64,000 bases of DNA. It comes from Lachnospiraceae bacterium. Its GTDB lineage: Bacteria; Bacillota; Clostridia; Lachnospirales; Lachnospiraceae. The stretch covers positions 113,175 through 177,174 of the forward strand of contig CAJTEM010000007.1 of assembly GCA_910575255.1 (NCBI GenBank). Direction: 5' to 3'. Shown here in pieces: positions 26,841-36,420 of this stretch. Both the position numbers and the translations under genes were made by a program. Position 1 is the stretch's first letter, and every line of letters starts with the position of its first letter. Under the pieces are notes generated by a model. It was given only the letters and a program-made list of their open reading frames with translations, did not search any database and had not been told where the DNA came from.

Positions 26841-28241
26841 CATATCCTGCTCTGCTGAAAAAAGGCCAGCAATATACAGAGGATTTTGCCGCGATCAAGG
26901 GGATTTTTGAAGGCTTATATATCAGTACTCCCGATACCTATGTCCTGACACATACCTCTCAGGGAGCGATAGGAATCACCACACGAACCGATGAATCCCT
27001 GCTGAATACCCAGACGAGTGATCCGGGGTATCAGGATATCCTTCAGCAAATCAAAGCTGAGGGCAATACTCAGGCAGGCACCTATTCCTGTCAGGATGAA
27101 AACAGCATCCGGCAATTAGTGGTCTACAAATATTTGAAAGATCGTAACTGGGTTTTCATGGTTCGGGACAATGCGGCTGAGGTCTACCAGAAGGTAGGAG
27201 CCGTCCGCATTACGGTAGGTCTATTATGCGCATTGGTAGCTGCTTTTATCATTCTTGTGACTCTTCTGATTCTTTATCGGAAGGGCCGGGAGCTTATGAT
27301 CATGGAAAATGCCATCCGGCGTCTTGGCAATCTGGAGCTTTCTGCTGATAAAGAATTAGAAGGATTTTGTGAAAGGACTGACGAGATCGGTATGATTGCA
27401 CAGACCATTCATCATGTCTGTGACTGTCTGCGAAAAACAATTGATGATATTGGCCGGATTTTAGGTGAGATGGCCAATGGCAATATTGCAGTGGATGTAG
27501 CCAAAAATGAGAGCTACTATATCGGTGATTTCAAAGTTCTGGCTGAAAGCCTCAAATGCATCCGTGCCAATCTCACGGATGTCATGCGCAGGATCACCCA
27601 GATTGCCAGCCAGGTAGACAACGGTGCCAACCAGGTCTTTGCTGGCGCGCAGGCATTATCTCAGGGAACCATACAGCAAAAGGATTCCATCAACGGACTG
27701 GTCTCCAATGTTGCAGATATTACCACCCAAATCCAGAACAGCACCGTCCGCTGCAGCGATGCCAGGAATCTGGTTGACCGGGCCACGGGTTATGCAGCTG
27801 AAGCTGACACCAGAATGACACAGCTGATTGCTGCCATTGAAGCTGCCCGGGCCGGCGCTGCGGGCAAAAGGCTTCTCAGTCGTATCCGATGAGGTTAAAA
27901 ACCTGGCATCCAAATCAGCGGAAGCAGCCAAAAATACCGGCTCTCTGATCGGTCTCTCTGTCCGGGACGTACAGACCGGCACAGAGTCTACCAATCTGGC
28001 CATCTCTGCAATGCAGGTAACCAACGATTGCATCCAATCCATCAAAACGTTAATGGATGAGATCTCCCTGGCCAGTGTCCAACAGTCGGAAATGATCCTT
28101 TCCATAGAAAGCAGAATCAAAGAAGTGTCCAAAGTAATTGATGCTAACTCTTCTTCTGCAGAAGAAAGCGCAGAAGTCTCCAATGAATTATCCAACCAGG
28201 CAAGATCTCTGAACCTTCTGATTGGTCAGTTCCGGATCTAA
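26841..28241 (+). pseudogene. methyl-accepting chemotaxis protein, decayed
   Basis: Two frames together give part of a chemoreceptor. First comes the end of a Cache-type sensor (YISTPDTYVLTHTSQGA, FMVRDNAAEVYQ). Then come the second membrane segment near 27215-27280, a HAMP region and the start of the signalling coil. The conserved hairpin is damaged. MTQLI jumps straight to AAIEAARAG, leaving out about 35 residues normally found there, and an extra A in AAAA at 27866-27869 shifts the frame, so GFSVVSDEVKNLASKSAEAAKNT (split across the two frames) continues only in the next frame. The first membrane segment and most of the sensor are missing. The remnant abuts the stop codon of the flippase gene. 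Confidence 0.9.
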
Positions 28242-28259
28242 GGCTTATGTGAGTCTGAC

Positions 28260-28318
28260 AAATACGCCGTTTGCGGCAGCCCTTCTCCCGTTTCAGGCCG
28301 CCGCAAACGACGTATTTT
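28260..28318 (+). terminator. intrinsic terminator after the chemoreceptor remnant
   Basis: AATACG.CGTTTGCGGC pairs with GCCGCAAACG.CGTATT, followed by TTTTCT on the plus strand. Confidence 0.75.
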
Positions 28319-28421
28319 CTCGTAATCTCCTAATGCAACGATGTACCAGTGCTTCATCCAGAGGGAGTCCGAAAACAGACATCCCTAAAAGAACAAGCAG
28401 CCTGTAAAAAAATCCTGTCTC

Positions 28422-28760
28422 TCAGACATCCTGTCTGCTCCTTACGAGGATCTCAACAGGCGGTTCGATCTCTTTTGCAATCGTATGTTCCGTCAGCTCC
28501 GAGAGGCAGCGGATCTTCTGATTAATCATAGTTCTCATACAGTTTGGCACATGCTCCTGATGTGCCCGGTGAATCGCCACACACTCCTTGCAATTCCCAT
28601 GATAACGGCAGGCCTTCTGGCAGGGACAGTGATCCTTCTCCTTATACTCCTCCCGAAAAGCAGAAGCGAATTCCTCCTGAATCCTCAGCCCCTCTGCCCG
28701 GTTTCCTTTATGAAATTCTTCCATTGCTGCTTTCTCTATCTCATTTCCGTCAATTTTCAT
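28422..28760 (-). CDS. Cys-rich hypothetical protein
   Basis: This 112-residue protein has a compact cysteine/histidine cluster, CPCQKACRYHGNCKECV, followed by HRAHQEHVPNCM, which suggests a metal-binding fold. Similar small proteins are common in Lachnospiraceae genomes and are sometimes labelled LPS biosynthesis proteins without evidence. The N-terminal helix (MKIDGNEIEKAAMEEFHKG) is also conserved in my recollection. It is convergent with the chemoreceptor remnant and downstream of the esterase gene. The function is unknown. Confidence 0.75.
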   Translation of the reverse strand: MKIDGNEIEKAAMEEFHKGNRAEGLRIQEEFASAFREEYKEKDHCPCQKACRYHGNCKECVAIHRAHQEHVPNCMRTMINQKIRCLSELTEHTIAKEIEPPVEILVRSRQDV

Positions 28761-28830
28761 TTCATCCTCCTTTATTCCTGATGCTTCTGTACTGTTTCCT
28801 ATTCTGATCTATAGCTATAATCCCCTTCCT

Positions 28831-29955
28831 TCACATATGCCTGTCCGCAAAATCCATAAAGCAGTTCCAGTCATATTCGTCCAGATCATGATTCCCAGTC
28901 TTATGGTGATGACCGATATGCCCCTCATGAATCGGATGCTCCGGCAGCGGTTTCTGCCTTTCCTCCATTCCTTTTACCCCCAGAAGCCGGTAAACGGAAT
29001 CTGCCTGAACGCAGGATTCAAACTGCCCCTCCGGATCCGCCCAGCTGTCAAAGGTTTTCGATGTGGTGTACACCAGCCTGGGAGCAATAAGGGCCAGAAG
29101 CATATGCTGGTCAAAGGGAAGGGCCTCCTCATTATTTTTATATTTCTGATAATTACGGCAGAACCAGTAGGGGAAGCGGTCGGCAATGTCTCTTACCGTC
29201 TCGCCCTTTGAGCCTCTGGAGATGGCATCACCGCTGTTGCCCGCGCAGCTGCTTACCGCCATGGCAAACCTTTCATCCTGAGCCGTACACCAGAGGGCCG
29301 TCTTTCCTCCCCTGGAATGACCCGCTACAGCCACACGTTTTTCATCGATCAGCGGTTCTGTCTCAAAGTAATCCATGATCCGGCTGGCCGCCCACGCCCA
29401 CACCGTAATGGCCCCCCAGGCATCCTCCGGCCGGTTCTCTACATAATCGGGAAACAGCTTATGAAAGCATGTGGTAAATCCCTCGTCATAGTCCGGCGCT
29501 ACCTCCTGGGTCCTGAAAGCCGCACAGGCATACCCTCTGGAGATGATGGTTTCCGCCGGATAAAAGGGGCTTAAGAAATGACGGGCCGGATCGCAGTCTC
29601 TGATTCCCCGGTTGCAGATGGTAATAAATGCCGGCGCCGGACGGGAGAGTCCTGCGGGGATAAACACGACAAAATTAAAGCTGAAATGAATGCCACGCCG
29701 GACGGCCTCCACCTCCACCGTCTTTCTCACGGCCCGGCCTTCCATAATCCGCTCCGACTGTCTGGAATCAGCGACCCGAAAACGAATCTCCACCTCTGAC
29801 ATATCCGGCAATTTTCCGTACTCCTCTTTCCTGAAAAGCTCTAAAATCTCTGGTCTCCGTTTCCGAAACCAGGTTTCCTTATCCTCCACCTCTGTTTTAT
29901 CCAGGCAGGTGAAAAGGGACGGCACGTTCCTTTTATTCTCCGGCATCTGAATCAT
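28831..29955 (-). CDS. alpha/beta-hydrolase, CE15-like glucuronoyl or acetylxylan esterase
   Basis: The start was placed at 29955 (MIQMPENKR), where AGGAGG lies nine bases upstream; this overlaps the end of the regulator gene by 23 bp. The 374-residue protein has the nucleophile elbow GHSRGGKTALW near residue 220, which matches the GxSRxGK signature of carbohydrate esterase family 15, and a C-terminal HIGHHHKTGNHDL segment likely to supply the catalytic His. CE15 enzymes cleave lignin-glucuronoxylan esters; related ones are acetylxylan esterases. There is no signal peptide, so it would act inside the cell on imported oligosaccharides. The neighbouring YesMN and sugar ABC genes fit that role. 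Confidence 0.75.
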   Translation of the reverse strand: MIQMPENKRNVPSLFTCLDKTEVEDKETWFRKRRPEILELFRKEEYGKLPDMSEVEIRFRVADSRQSERIMEGRAVRKTVEVEAVRRGIHFSFNFVVFIPAGLSRPAPAFITICNRGIRDCDPARHFLSPFYPAETIISRGYACAAFRTQEVAPDYDEGFTTCFHKLFPDYVENRPEDAWGAITVWAWAASRIMDYFETEPLIDEKRVAVAGHSRGGKTALWCTAQDERFAMAVSSCAGNSGDAISRGSKGETVRDIADRFPYWFCRNYQKYKNNEEALPFDQHMLLALIAPRLVYTTSKTFDSWADPEGQFESCVQADSVYRLLGVKGMEERQKPLPEHPIHEGHIGHHHKTGNHDLDEYDWNCFMDFADRHM

Positions 29956-30748
29956 GTTCCTTATCCTCCTTATCTTTTTTTGCATTTGCTTTTATGTCAC
30001 TGGGCGCATAGCCGAATTGCTTTTTAAACACCTGAAAAAAATATGCGTAATCGCTGTAGCCCAGCATCCGGGCCACCTCATTTACCCGATTCTTGGGATT
30101 TTTAAGAAGAATCCTGGCATTTTCCATTTTTACCATGGTCACATAGGCGGCAAAGCCGGCACCTGTCTCCCGCTTAAAGCATTTGCTGAAATGTCCTGTG
30201 GACACTAAAAGCTCACTGCATATATCTCCCAGGGTAATGTTTTTCTGAAAATTTCTGTCTACATAGTCAATAGCGCCAGATACCATGGCCGAGTATTCTG
30301 CTTTCCCGGAACGAATCGTGTGCAGCCGGGTCTCCAGCTTATCCATAGACTCTGTGGAAGAATCCGTCTCCTGCCGCTTTAACAGCGCGGTAACACGGAG
30401 CAGCGCCTGCTCCATCTCATCTGTCATAATCGGCTTTAACAGATAGTCATTGACACCGTAGCGAATGGCCTGGCGGGCATATTCAAACTGACTGTATCCG
30501 GATATGATAATAAAACGGATATCTCTGTTTTCGTCTTTAATCTTCTTTATTATATCCAGACCGTTAAATCCCGGCATCTGGATATCTATGATCACAATGG
30601 CAGGGGATACATCCTGTATCAGCTTCAGTCCTGTAATTCCGTCAAAAGCAGTTCCCACAACTTCGCAGCCGCACTTTTCCCAGTCCGTCACCTTGGCAAT
30701 AGCCTCTACCGCAATTTTATTGTCATCGATAATAACTACGGAATACAC
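29933..30748 (-). CDS. YesN-type response regulator with AraC DNA-binding domain
   Basis: This 271-residue protein has an N-terminal receiver domain (VVIIDDNK, phosphoacceptor Asp in VIIDIQMPGFNG near residue 55, Lys in YLLKPI near 104) and a C-terminal AraC/XylS double helix-turn-helix (ITLGDICSELLVSTGHFSKCFKRETG and VNEVARMLGYSDYAYFFQVFKKQFGYAPS, quoted in part). The start is a GTG at 30748 behind AAGGAGGG; an ATG two bases upstream is out of frame. It lies 22 bp after the YesM-type kinase gene and presumably controls the ABC transporter and esterase. Confidence 0.93.
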   Translation of the reverse strand: MYSVVIIDDNKIAVEAIAKVTDWEKCGCEVVGTAFDGITGLKLIQDVSPAIVIIDIQMPGFNGLDIIKKIKDENRDIRFIIISGYSQFEYARQAIRYGVNDYLLKPIMTDEMEQALLRVTALLKRQETDSSTESMDKLETRLHTIRSGKAEYSAMVSGAIDYVDRNFQKNITLGDICSELLVSTGHFSKCFKRETGAGFAAYVTMVKMENARILLKNPKNRVNEVARMLGYSDYAYFFQVFKKQFGYAPSDIKANAKKDKEDKEHDSDAGE

Positions 30749-30770
30749 ATTTTATTCCCTCCTTCCTCTG

Positions 30771-32525
30771 TCACGCCAGAGGCAGCGTAATTTTTACCTC
30801 CGTATAATGATGGTATTCGGAATCAACAGACAGGCCGTATGCACTTCCGCAGATGATCTGTATCCGGTTCTGGACATTTTTCAGTCCTACACGTTTTGAT
30901 TTTCCTTCCCCCTTCTTAAGTTCCTCAAGCTTCCCCGGCTCTATACCGTTGCCGCTGTCCCACACCGTAAGTATGAGGCATTCCCCTTCCCGGTACACGC
31001 TGATTTTTACCGTGCAGGTTCCCACCATGGGTTCCATCCCGTGTACCATGGAATTTTCTGCAACAGGCTGAAGAATATAGGTAGGCACCTCCGCGTTTAG
31101 AAGTTCCCTGTCCACATCCCACCGAATCTCCAGACGCCCGGGATAAATCTCCTTGTAAAGCTCCAGATAATTTCTGACATATTCCAGTTCTTCCTTAAGT
31201 TCACAGGATCGGTGCTGCCTGTCAATATTTCCCCGGAAAAATTTGGACAGCATGCAGATGAGCCGGCTCACCTGCATATCCCCGTTCAACTGAGCGATTC
31301 CATTGATGGACTGAAGAATATTGAAAAGAAAATGAGGATTCACCTGAGCCTGCAGTTCCTGGTAGCGGGCCTCCAAAAGAGCATAGCGTCCCTGCTGCTG
31401 AAGCTCCTCATTTTTCACCACCTGCTCCATAAGGCTCTTAATCTGTACCGATGTTTCCATAATGTTAAGGGCCAGCACATCCAGCTCGTCCCCCTTTGCA
31501 AACAGGGTCGGTTCCAGCTCAAACTCCCCTCTTGACACCCGGTGCAGGTTTTCAAGGAGAATCTTTAAGTTCTTGGCCATTTTGCCGAACATCATCCAGA
31601 GAAATAAAATGACCGCCACAAATACCGCCAATCCCATACCGGACACAAGCCGGAGAAGATCAGAAAGTCTCTGATTTTTCTCTTTTAAGTTTACCACATG
31701 GACCAGCTTTAGCTTTCCCTGGCTGATGGGATACTCCGTCCAAAGGACCTCACCCCGTTTCTGCATTTCCTCCGTCTCTTTCTCCTTGTCCTTCGGATTC
31801 ATATCCCACCAGGAATCGTAAGTAGAGTAGAGAAAACCGCCGTTTCTGTCATACAAGGTGAAATCTCCCGTCTTTTTGTGATCAACGCTCTCAAAAATTT
31901 TTTTGATGGAAGTATTACGCACCTCCGCTATGATACAGCCGCAGAACTTCATGGAATCGGAATCAAACAGGGACCGCATAAGGATAATGCCGTCGGGGTT
32001 AAAGCTGCCCAGCCATACCGTATTGCCTGGCTTTTTTCCCAGGTTTTCCCGGTTGGCTTGGTAGAGCTGCAAAAGCTGTTCCTTGCCAGGCGTAAAATTT
32101 GAGGGACGGGCCACGGGCTGGTTAAAAAAGACCTCCTCCTTTCCGGTTATGACGGCCATCCAGTTTATGTCATAATTCATATTCAGCAGTTCATCCAGGT
32201 TGTACTGGATCCGGGAGCGAAGGAAGGCATCTTCCTTTTTCTCTTCCCTGCCCATCTGAGCCAGAATAGGTCCCAGCCTTTCATTTGTCGCCGTAAGAGG
32301 GGCCGTCTCCTCCGAGAGCTCCTTTAAAGTGACCTCCACATTGCGGCATACCTGTTCGGTCAGGGTGTCCGAATGGTAAGCCAGCTCATCCTCAAACCAG
32401 ATACGGCTCATTCCATACACGCTGAGGAGAGCCCCGAAAAACACCACTCCCAGAAACAGAATCAGCAAACTCATTTTAAAATAAAGGGTTTTTCTGAAAT
32501 GAATTTTGTTGTCCTGCTTGTTCAT
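30771..32525 (-). CDS. YesM-type sensor histidine kinase
   Basis: This 584-residue protein has a membrane segment at about 17-37, an extracellular sensor region of about 250 residues, a second membrane segment near 295-317, a HAMP domain, and the His_kinase domain with QVNPHFLFNILQSI near residue 395. A HATPase domain follows with NSMVHG and DSGNGI. The sensor probably detects a sugar or oligosaccharide, directly or through the solute-binding protein. It pairs with the YesN-type regulator 22 bp downstream and follows the permease genes, as in many Firmicutes carbohydrate loci. Confidence 0.93.
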   Translation of the reverse strand: MNKQDNKIHFRKTLYFKMSLLILFLGVVFFGALLSVYGMSRIWFEDELAYHSDTLTEQVCRNVEVTLKELSEETAPLTATNERLGPILAQMGREEKKEDAFLRSRIQYNLDELLNMNYDINWMAVITGKEEVFFNQPVARPSNFTPGKEQLLQLYQANRENLGKKPGNTVWLGSFNPDGIILMRSLFDSDSMKFCGCIIAEVRNTSIKKIFESVDHKKTGDFTLYDRNGGFLYSTYDSWWDMNPKDKEKETEEMQKRGEVLWTEYPISQGKLKLVHVVNLKEKNQRLSDLLRLVSGMGLAVFVAVILFLWMMFGKMAKNLKILLENLHRVSRGEFELEPTLFAKGDELDVLALNIMETSVQIKSLMEQVVKNEELQQQGRYALLEARYQELQAQVNPHFLFNILQSINGIAQLNGDMQVSRLICMLSKFFRGNIDRQHRSCELKEELEYVRNYLELYKEIYPGRLEIRWDVDRELLNAEVPTYILQPVAENSMVHGMEPMVGTCTVKISVYREGECLILTVWDSGNGIEPGKLEELKKGEGKSKRVGLKNVQNRIQIICGSAYGLSVDSEYHHYTEVKITLPLA

Positions 32526-32580
32526 GGCCCTGCCTCCATATGCATGTTTTTATGTCCCCATCCTTTTGCCTGTCTTTTGC

Positions 32581-33405
32581 CTATCCTTTTACCGCCCCGG
32601 ATGTAATGCCGCCTATAATATATTTCTGCAGGGTCAGATATAAAATCAGAATCGGAATCATGGAAAGGATAAACAACGCAAATGCCAGCCCCAGTTCGAT
32701 ACTGTTCTCCCCGAAAAAGAAGTACTGGGTCAGCGGCACATTCCGCACCGTTTTTTTCTGAAGAAGGGTCAAAGACATCTGGAAATCATTCCATACATTC
32801 AAGGTATTCAGCACAACGGATGTAAGTATGATCGGCTTCATTAAGGGAAATACAATCCGGAAGAAAACAGAATAAAGCCCCGCCCCGTCAATGGCCGCGG
32901 CCTCCTCCAGTTCTCTAGGAATGCTTTTTACAAATCCTGAGACTAAGAGCACCGTAAAGGCGATCTGAAATCCGATCTTTGCCATGACAAAGCCGTGAAG
33001 GGTATTCAAAAGCTTCCATCGGCTCATGTCGATGTACAAAGGGGTCATGATCGACTGAAAGGGAATGATCATCGCGCCTACAAATATATAATATATAGTA
33101 TTATAAAACCGATTGTTCTTTCTTGCAATGATATAAGCCGCCATGGTGCAGATTAATGTGATAATGAGCACTGCCCATACCGTAGTCACAAGGCTGTTTT
33201 TCATGGCAAGGCCGAAATTAGAGGTCTCTATGGCTCTGGTAAAGTTGTCCCAGTGAAACTTTGCGGGAAAAGCCAGGCGATTACTCACCATCTCCGGCTT
33301 TGATTTTACGGAATAGATAATGGCAATGTAAAAAGGACTGATGACCAGAAGCGTCACCAATATTTTCATTACTAAAAACAGATATTTTTTCATCCCGCGT
33401 GTCAT
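32581..33405 (-). CDS. carbohydrate ABC transporter permease (MalG type)
   Basis: This 274-residue inner-membrane protein has six hydrophobic segments and the permease-ATPase contact motif EEAAAIDGAGLYSVFFRIVFP near residue 180 (EAA loop; shown in part only for identification). It ends SGAVKG, typical of MalG-like subunits. Its ATG overlaps the TAA of the MalF-type gene (TAATG), so the two are translationally coupled. No ATPase gene lies in the locus, so it probably shares a multi-sugar MsmK-type ATPase encoded elsewhere. Confidence 0.93.
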   Translation of the reverse strand: MTRGMKKYLFLVMKILVTLLVISPFYIAIIYSVKSKPEMVSNRLAFPAKFHWDNFTRAIETSNFGLAMKNSLVTTVWAVLIITLICTMAAYIIARKNNRFYNTIYYIFVGAMIIPFQSIMTPLYIDMSRWKLLNTLHGFVMAKIGFQIAFTVLLVSGFVKSIPRELEEAAAIDGAGLYSVFFRIVFPLMKPIILTSVVLNTLNVWNDFQMSLTLLQKKTVRNVPLTQYFFFGENSIELGLAFALFILSMIPILILYLTLQKYIIGGITSGAVKG

Positions 33406-34259
33406 TAGATCTCCACCTCCCTGGCTCTTAACGTCCTGGAAACTACGGTACTGACCACAAAAATCGCAATGGTAAACACCACTGCAATCGCCTGTCCATA
33501 GCCTGCCCTGAAATAAGTAAATAAATTATTGTATATCAGCATAGCCACTGTTTCCGATGACCTTCCCGGTCCCCCTCCCGTAGCTGCCATGGGATAATCA
33601 AAGACCTTCATCCCCCATGCCAGAAGCAGGGTAAAGTTGGCGGTCACTGCCGGCGCGATCATGGGAAATGTTATGTGCCGGAATTTCTGCAGGGCAGTGG
33701 CTCCCTCCAGATCCGCCGCCTCATAATAATCGCTGGAAACCCCTTGAATGGCGGCAATATACACGACCATGCAGTATCCTGCGTCTCTCCACACGGAGAT
33801 AACGGCCAGTCCCAGCATGACCCAGGTGGTGCTTCCCAAGGGGCTGGGAATCCCAAATATATCATAAAACACATCGCTGTACACATAACGCCATATATAG
33901 GAAGAGAGCACCAGGCTTAAACAATAAGGCATAAAAATACATGTTCGAAGCACATTGTTCAGCTTCGAGACCCGGGCAATCATCAGCGCGAAAAGCAACC
34001 CTAAAAGGTTGGAAAACACCATGGTAAGAGCGGTAAATATCAGCGTATTTTTGGTGGCGTTAATCACATTGACATCCTGAAAAATGCGCAGATAGTTATC
34101 AAGCCCTACAAACACTTTGTTGGGACTCATTCCGTCCCATTTGGTAAAAGAAATAGGAAATCCCTGCAAAAAAGGATATGCCACAAATACGGCAAACATA
34201 ATGATTGCAGGCAGGATAAAGGTAAACTCCTGGATTTGCTTTTTTGTTTTCTGGTTCAT
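33405..34259 (-). CDS. carbohydrate ABC transporter permease (MalF/UgpA type)
   Basis: The start was set at ATG 34259, with GGAGG six bases upstream; a TTG two codons earlier is also open. The 284-residue protein has six membrane segments, a FTKWDGMSP loop typical of the family, and the EAA motif YEAADLEGATALQKFRHITFP near residue 190 (in part). It forms the heterodimeric channel with the MalG-type protein and receives substrate from the lipoprotein encoded upstream. Confidence 0.93.
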   Translation of the reverse strand: MNQKTKKQIQEFTFILPAIIMFAVFVAYPFLQGFPISFTKWDGMSPNKVFVGLDNYLRIFQDVNVINATKNTLIFTALTMVFSNLLGLLFALMIARVSKLNNVLRTCIFMPYCLSLVLSSYIWRYVYSDVFYDIFGIPSPLGSTTWVMLGLAVISVWRDAGYCMVVYIAAIQGVSSDYYEAADLEGATALQKFRHITFPMIAPAVTANFTLLLAWGMKVFDYPMAATGGGPGRSSETVAMLIYNNLFTYFRAGYGQAIAVVFTIAIFVVSTVVSRTLRAREVEI

Positions 34260-34400
34260 CCCCAACCTCCGTTCTTCATAATCTATGCCCCCGGCACTTC
34301 CATCGAAGCTTTGAACCGGCCCGATGTAGTGGAAGAAAAAAGAATCCTGCTTTGCAGGATTCTCCGCCTGCGGCGAGTCGCTTCAGCGTCCTGTAATAGG

Positions 34401-34466
34401 AAAAAAGCCAGGGCGGAGGCAGCCTAAGCAAACTGCGCTTTGAGGCTCATTGCCGCCCTGGCTTTT
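34401..34466 (-). terminator. terminator or attenuator between solute-binding and permease genes
   Basis: AAAAGCCAGGGCGG (34403-34416) pairs perfectly with 34453-34466, followed by six Ts on the minus strand. A second small hairpin with arms GAATCCTGC/GCAGGATTC lies at about 34340-34361. The strong stem probably lowers permease expression relative to the binding protein, or limits read-through. Confidence 0.8.
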
Positions 34467-34499
34467 CTAATTCTTTTCCCGATTCATCCTTCCTGCAGG

Positions 34500-35873
34500 C
34501 TACTGCCGGATGGACCCGATCTCCGTATCGATCTCCTGAATCAGCTTTGCCACATCACGCTGACTGTCATCCAATGTCACAAACTCCTGTAGTTTTGTGC
34601 GGAATGCAGTAGAAAATTCCGATGTATAATCCGGCACAAGAGCCTTGGACACGATTCTGTCATTGTCAATATAACTCTTGATCTCTTTAATAAACGCATC
34701 TGCATTATCCGTAGGTAGGGTCACATTGCTGGTCATAAGCTTCGCTGTATTCATCCATGTCCTGGAGCAGTCCTCATTGGCAAAGAACTCAAGAAGGGTC
34801 ATTACCTCATCCTTATGCTCGGTCTGAGAGGACACGATAAATACATCGTCAATGCCAACCCAAAGCTTGTTATCATCCGCGTTGTCGGACCAGGGTGTGG
34901 GGAACATGCCGAACTCTCCTTCCGGATTGGCAGCAATCACATCGCCCATCAGCCAGCCGCCGTTCATGTACATCGGCCTCTGTCCTGCCGCAAAGTTCTG
35001 AATGCCCTGGGTCTGGTCTACCGCCGTATCCCCTGCATCCTTATAGGAAGCAAACTTGGAGAACATCTCCATGGCGTCTGTGACCACCTGGTTTCCGCCA
35101 AGATCCTGAACGCCGTTCTGGGAATCCATCCATACGTTCTCATTGCCCGTGGAGACCGCCATGCTGGTAAAGAAGGAATCCAGTTCATGGAATACGCCGT
35201 GAATAAAATTGTAAGGATGTACAAAGGGATAGATGCCCTGATCCATAAAGGTGTCACATACCTTAAAAAATTCATCCTTCGTCTGGGGAACCTCTAAATT
35301 TGCATCCTCAAACATCTTCTTATTATAGAAGCATGCCTTTACCTGGGCATCAATCGGGAAGCCGTATATGCCTCCGTTGACGGTACATTCATCCGCTAAC
35401 ATGGGAAGCACATTTTCCAGGCACTTCTCCCCTGTCAAATCCATGAAATATCCGCCTTCCACAAACTCCGTCATGTTCTGAGGCTTACCGAACATAATAT
35501 CCGGCGCTTCCCCGGCGGCAATATAGTTTTTGTAGGTAGCAATGTAGGAGGAAGACGCCACTACCTCCACGTCCACTTTGATATTGGGATAGCTTTCCGC
35601 AAATGCTGTCAGCATGGCATCCAGTGCGTCCCTTTTCGCCTGCTCTCCCATGTAATGTACAAGGCGGATAGTAACTTCCTCTCCGTCGGCCTTTGCAGCC
35701 CCGACTTCTTCCTTTTTGGCCTCTGTCTCTCCGGCTCCGTCTGACCGGGCCTCTGTAACTGCCGCCGTGGTCTCATTGGTGCTGCCGCCCCCTGAGCATC
35801 CTGCAAGAGCCATAGATACCATCGCTGCCGCCAATGCCAGGGCAGACATCCGCTTGCATAAATTTTTTCTCAC
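34500..35873 (-). CDS. extracellular sugar-binding lipoprotein of ABC transporter
   Basis: This 457-residue protein starts at a GTG (35873) behind AGGAGATTG. It has a lipoprotein signal with lipobox ALAGC near residue 25, a Gly/Thr/Glu-rich linker, and a family-1 solute-binding fold (VTIRLVHYMGEQAKRDALD, APDIMFGKPQNM, FAAGQRPMYMNGGWLMGD). It is first in the transport operon and anchored outside the membrane. The ligand is unknown; the nearby esterase suggests a plant-derived oligosaccharide. Confidence 0.95.
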   Translation of the reverse strand: MRKNLCKRMSALALAAAMVSMALAGCSGGGSTNETTAAVTEARSDGAGETEAKKEEVGAAKADGEEVTIRLVHYMGEQAKRDALDAMLTAFAESYPNIKVDVEVVASSSYIATYKNYIAAGEAPDIMFGKPQNMTEFVEGGYFMDLTGEKCLENVLPMLADECTVNGGIYGFPIDAQVKACFYNKKMFEDANLEVPQTKDEFFKVCDTFMDQGIYPFVHPYNFIHGVFHELDSFFTSMAVSTGNENVWMDSQNGVQDLGGNQVVTDAMEMFSKFASYKDAGDTAVDQTQGIQNFAAGQRPMYMNGGWLMGDVIAANPEGEFGMFPTPWSDNADDNKLWVGIDDVFIVSSQTEHKDEVMTLLEFFANEDCSRTWMNTAKLMTSNVTLPTDNADAFIKEIKSYIDNDRIVSKALVPDYTSEFSTAFRTKLQEFVTLDDSQRDVAKLIQEIDTEIGSIRQ

Positions 35874-36420
35874 AACAATCTCCTCCTCTGCTTTTTCGTG
35901 TGCACTAAACTGTAATTAACATGGTAACCGTTCCACTTTGAACTGTTGCTTAAAATTTTAACAAATTCAACCTGGAAAACATATAGTAAATTTCGGATAA
36001 AATATTATAATTTTGGTTGTTTTCCCAAATATATGGTATATTTTACACAATATTTTGTGATTAATTATGCGGAAATTGTGATTTTGGAGAAAATCCGGTG
36101 AAAACTGTTTTTGAACTTAAGACTATTGAAACGGCCAAGGAACAAACAAAGCTTAGTCCCCCTGCCTCTTTGCTGCCCGAAGCTCCTTAAGCAACCCAAG
36201 CACTTCTTTTATCATCTTTTTTTTCATAAATATAGCTTGCCAAAATCTTTGCTTCGATTTCTTCCCTCTCTCTGGGAGAAATGCGAAAGCTGATTGTCGG
36301 GTATTTATGCACTCCGCTCATTCTTCTTCCTCCCTGCTGTTCTCCATCTCCAATTTATCTGCAAGTTCCCCCTGTTTATTGGGATATAAATGTGAATAAG
36401 TATTTAATGTTGTTTCGATT
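35874..36420. other. AT-rich region upstream of the sugar ABC operon
   Basis: This stretch holds the promoter region of the solute-binding gene, which I could not place with confidence, and a small mobile-element gene fragment described separately. No other gene is visible. Confidence 0.4.
36187..36321 (-). pseudogene. fragment of a mobilisation/ribbon-helix-helix type protein
   Basis: A 44-codon frame reads MSGVHKYPTISFRISPRERE and continues to a premature stop. The KYPTISFRISPRER segment resembles the N-terminus of small MobC-like or plasmid ribbon-helix-helix proteins found in Firmicutes conjugative elements, whose usual C-terminal half is missing here. It marks the left edge of the mobile-element region. 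Confidence 0.4.

Noticed and set aside
30748..30750. ATG start for the YesN-type regulator
   Set aside because: This ATG is out of frame and meets a stop after four codons; the GTG two bases later is in frame and has the right spacing from the ribosome binding site.
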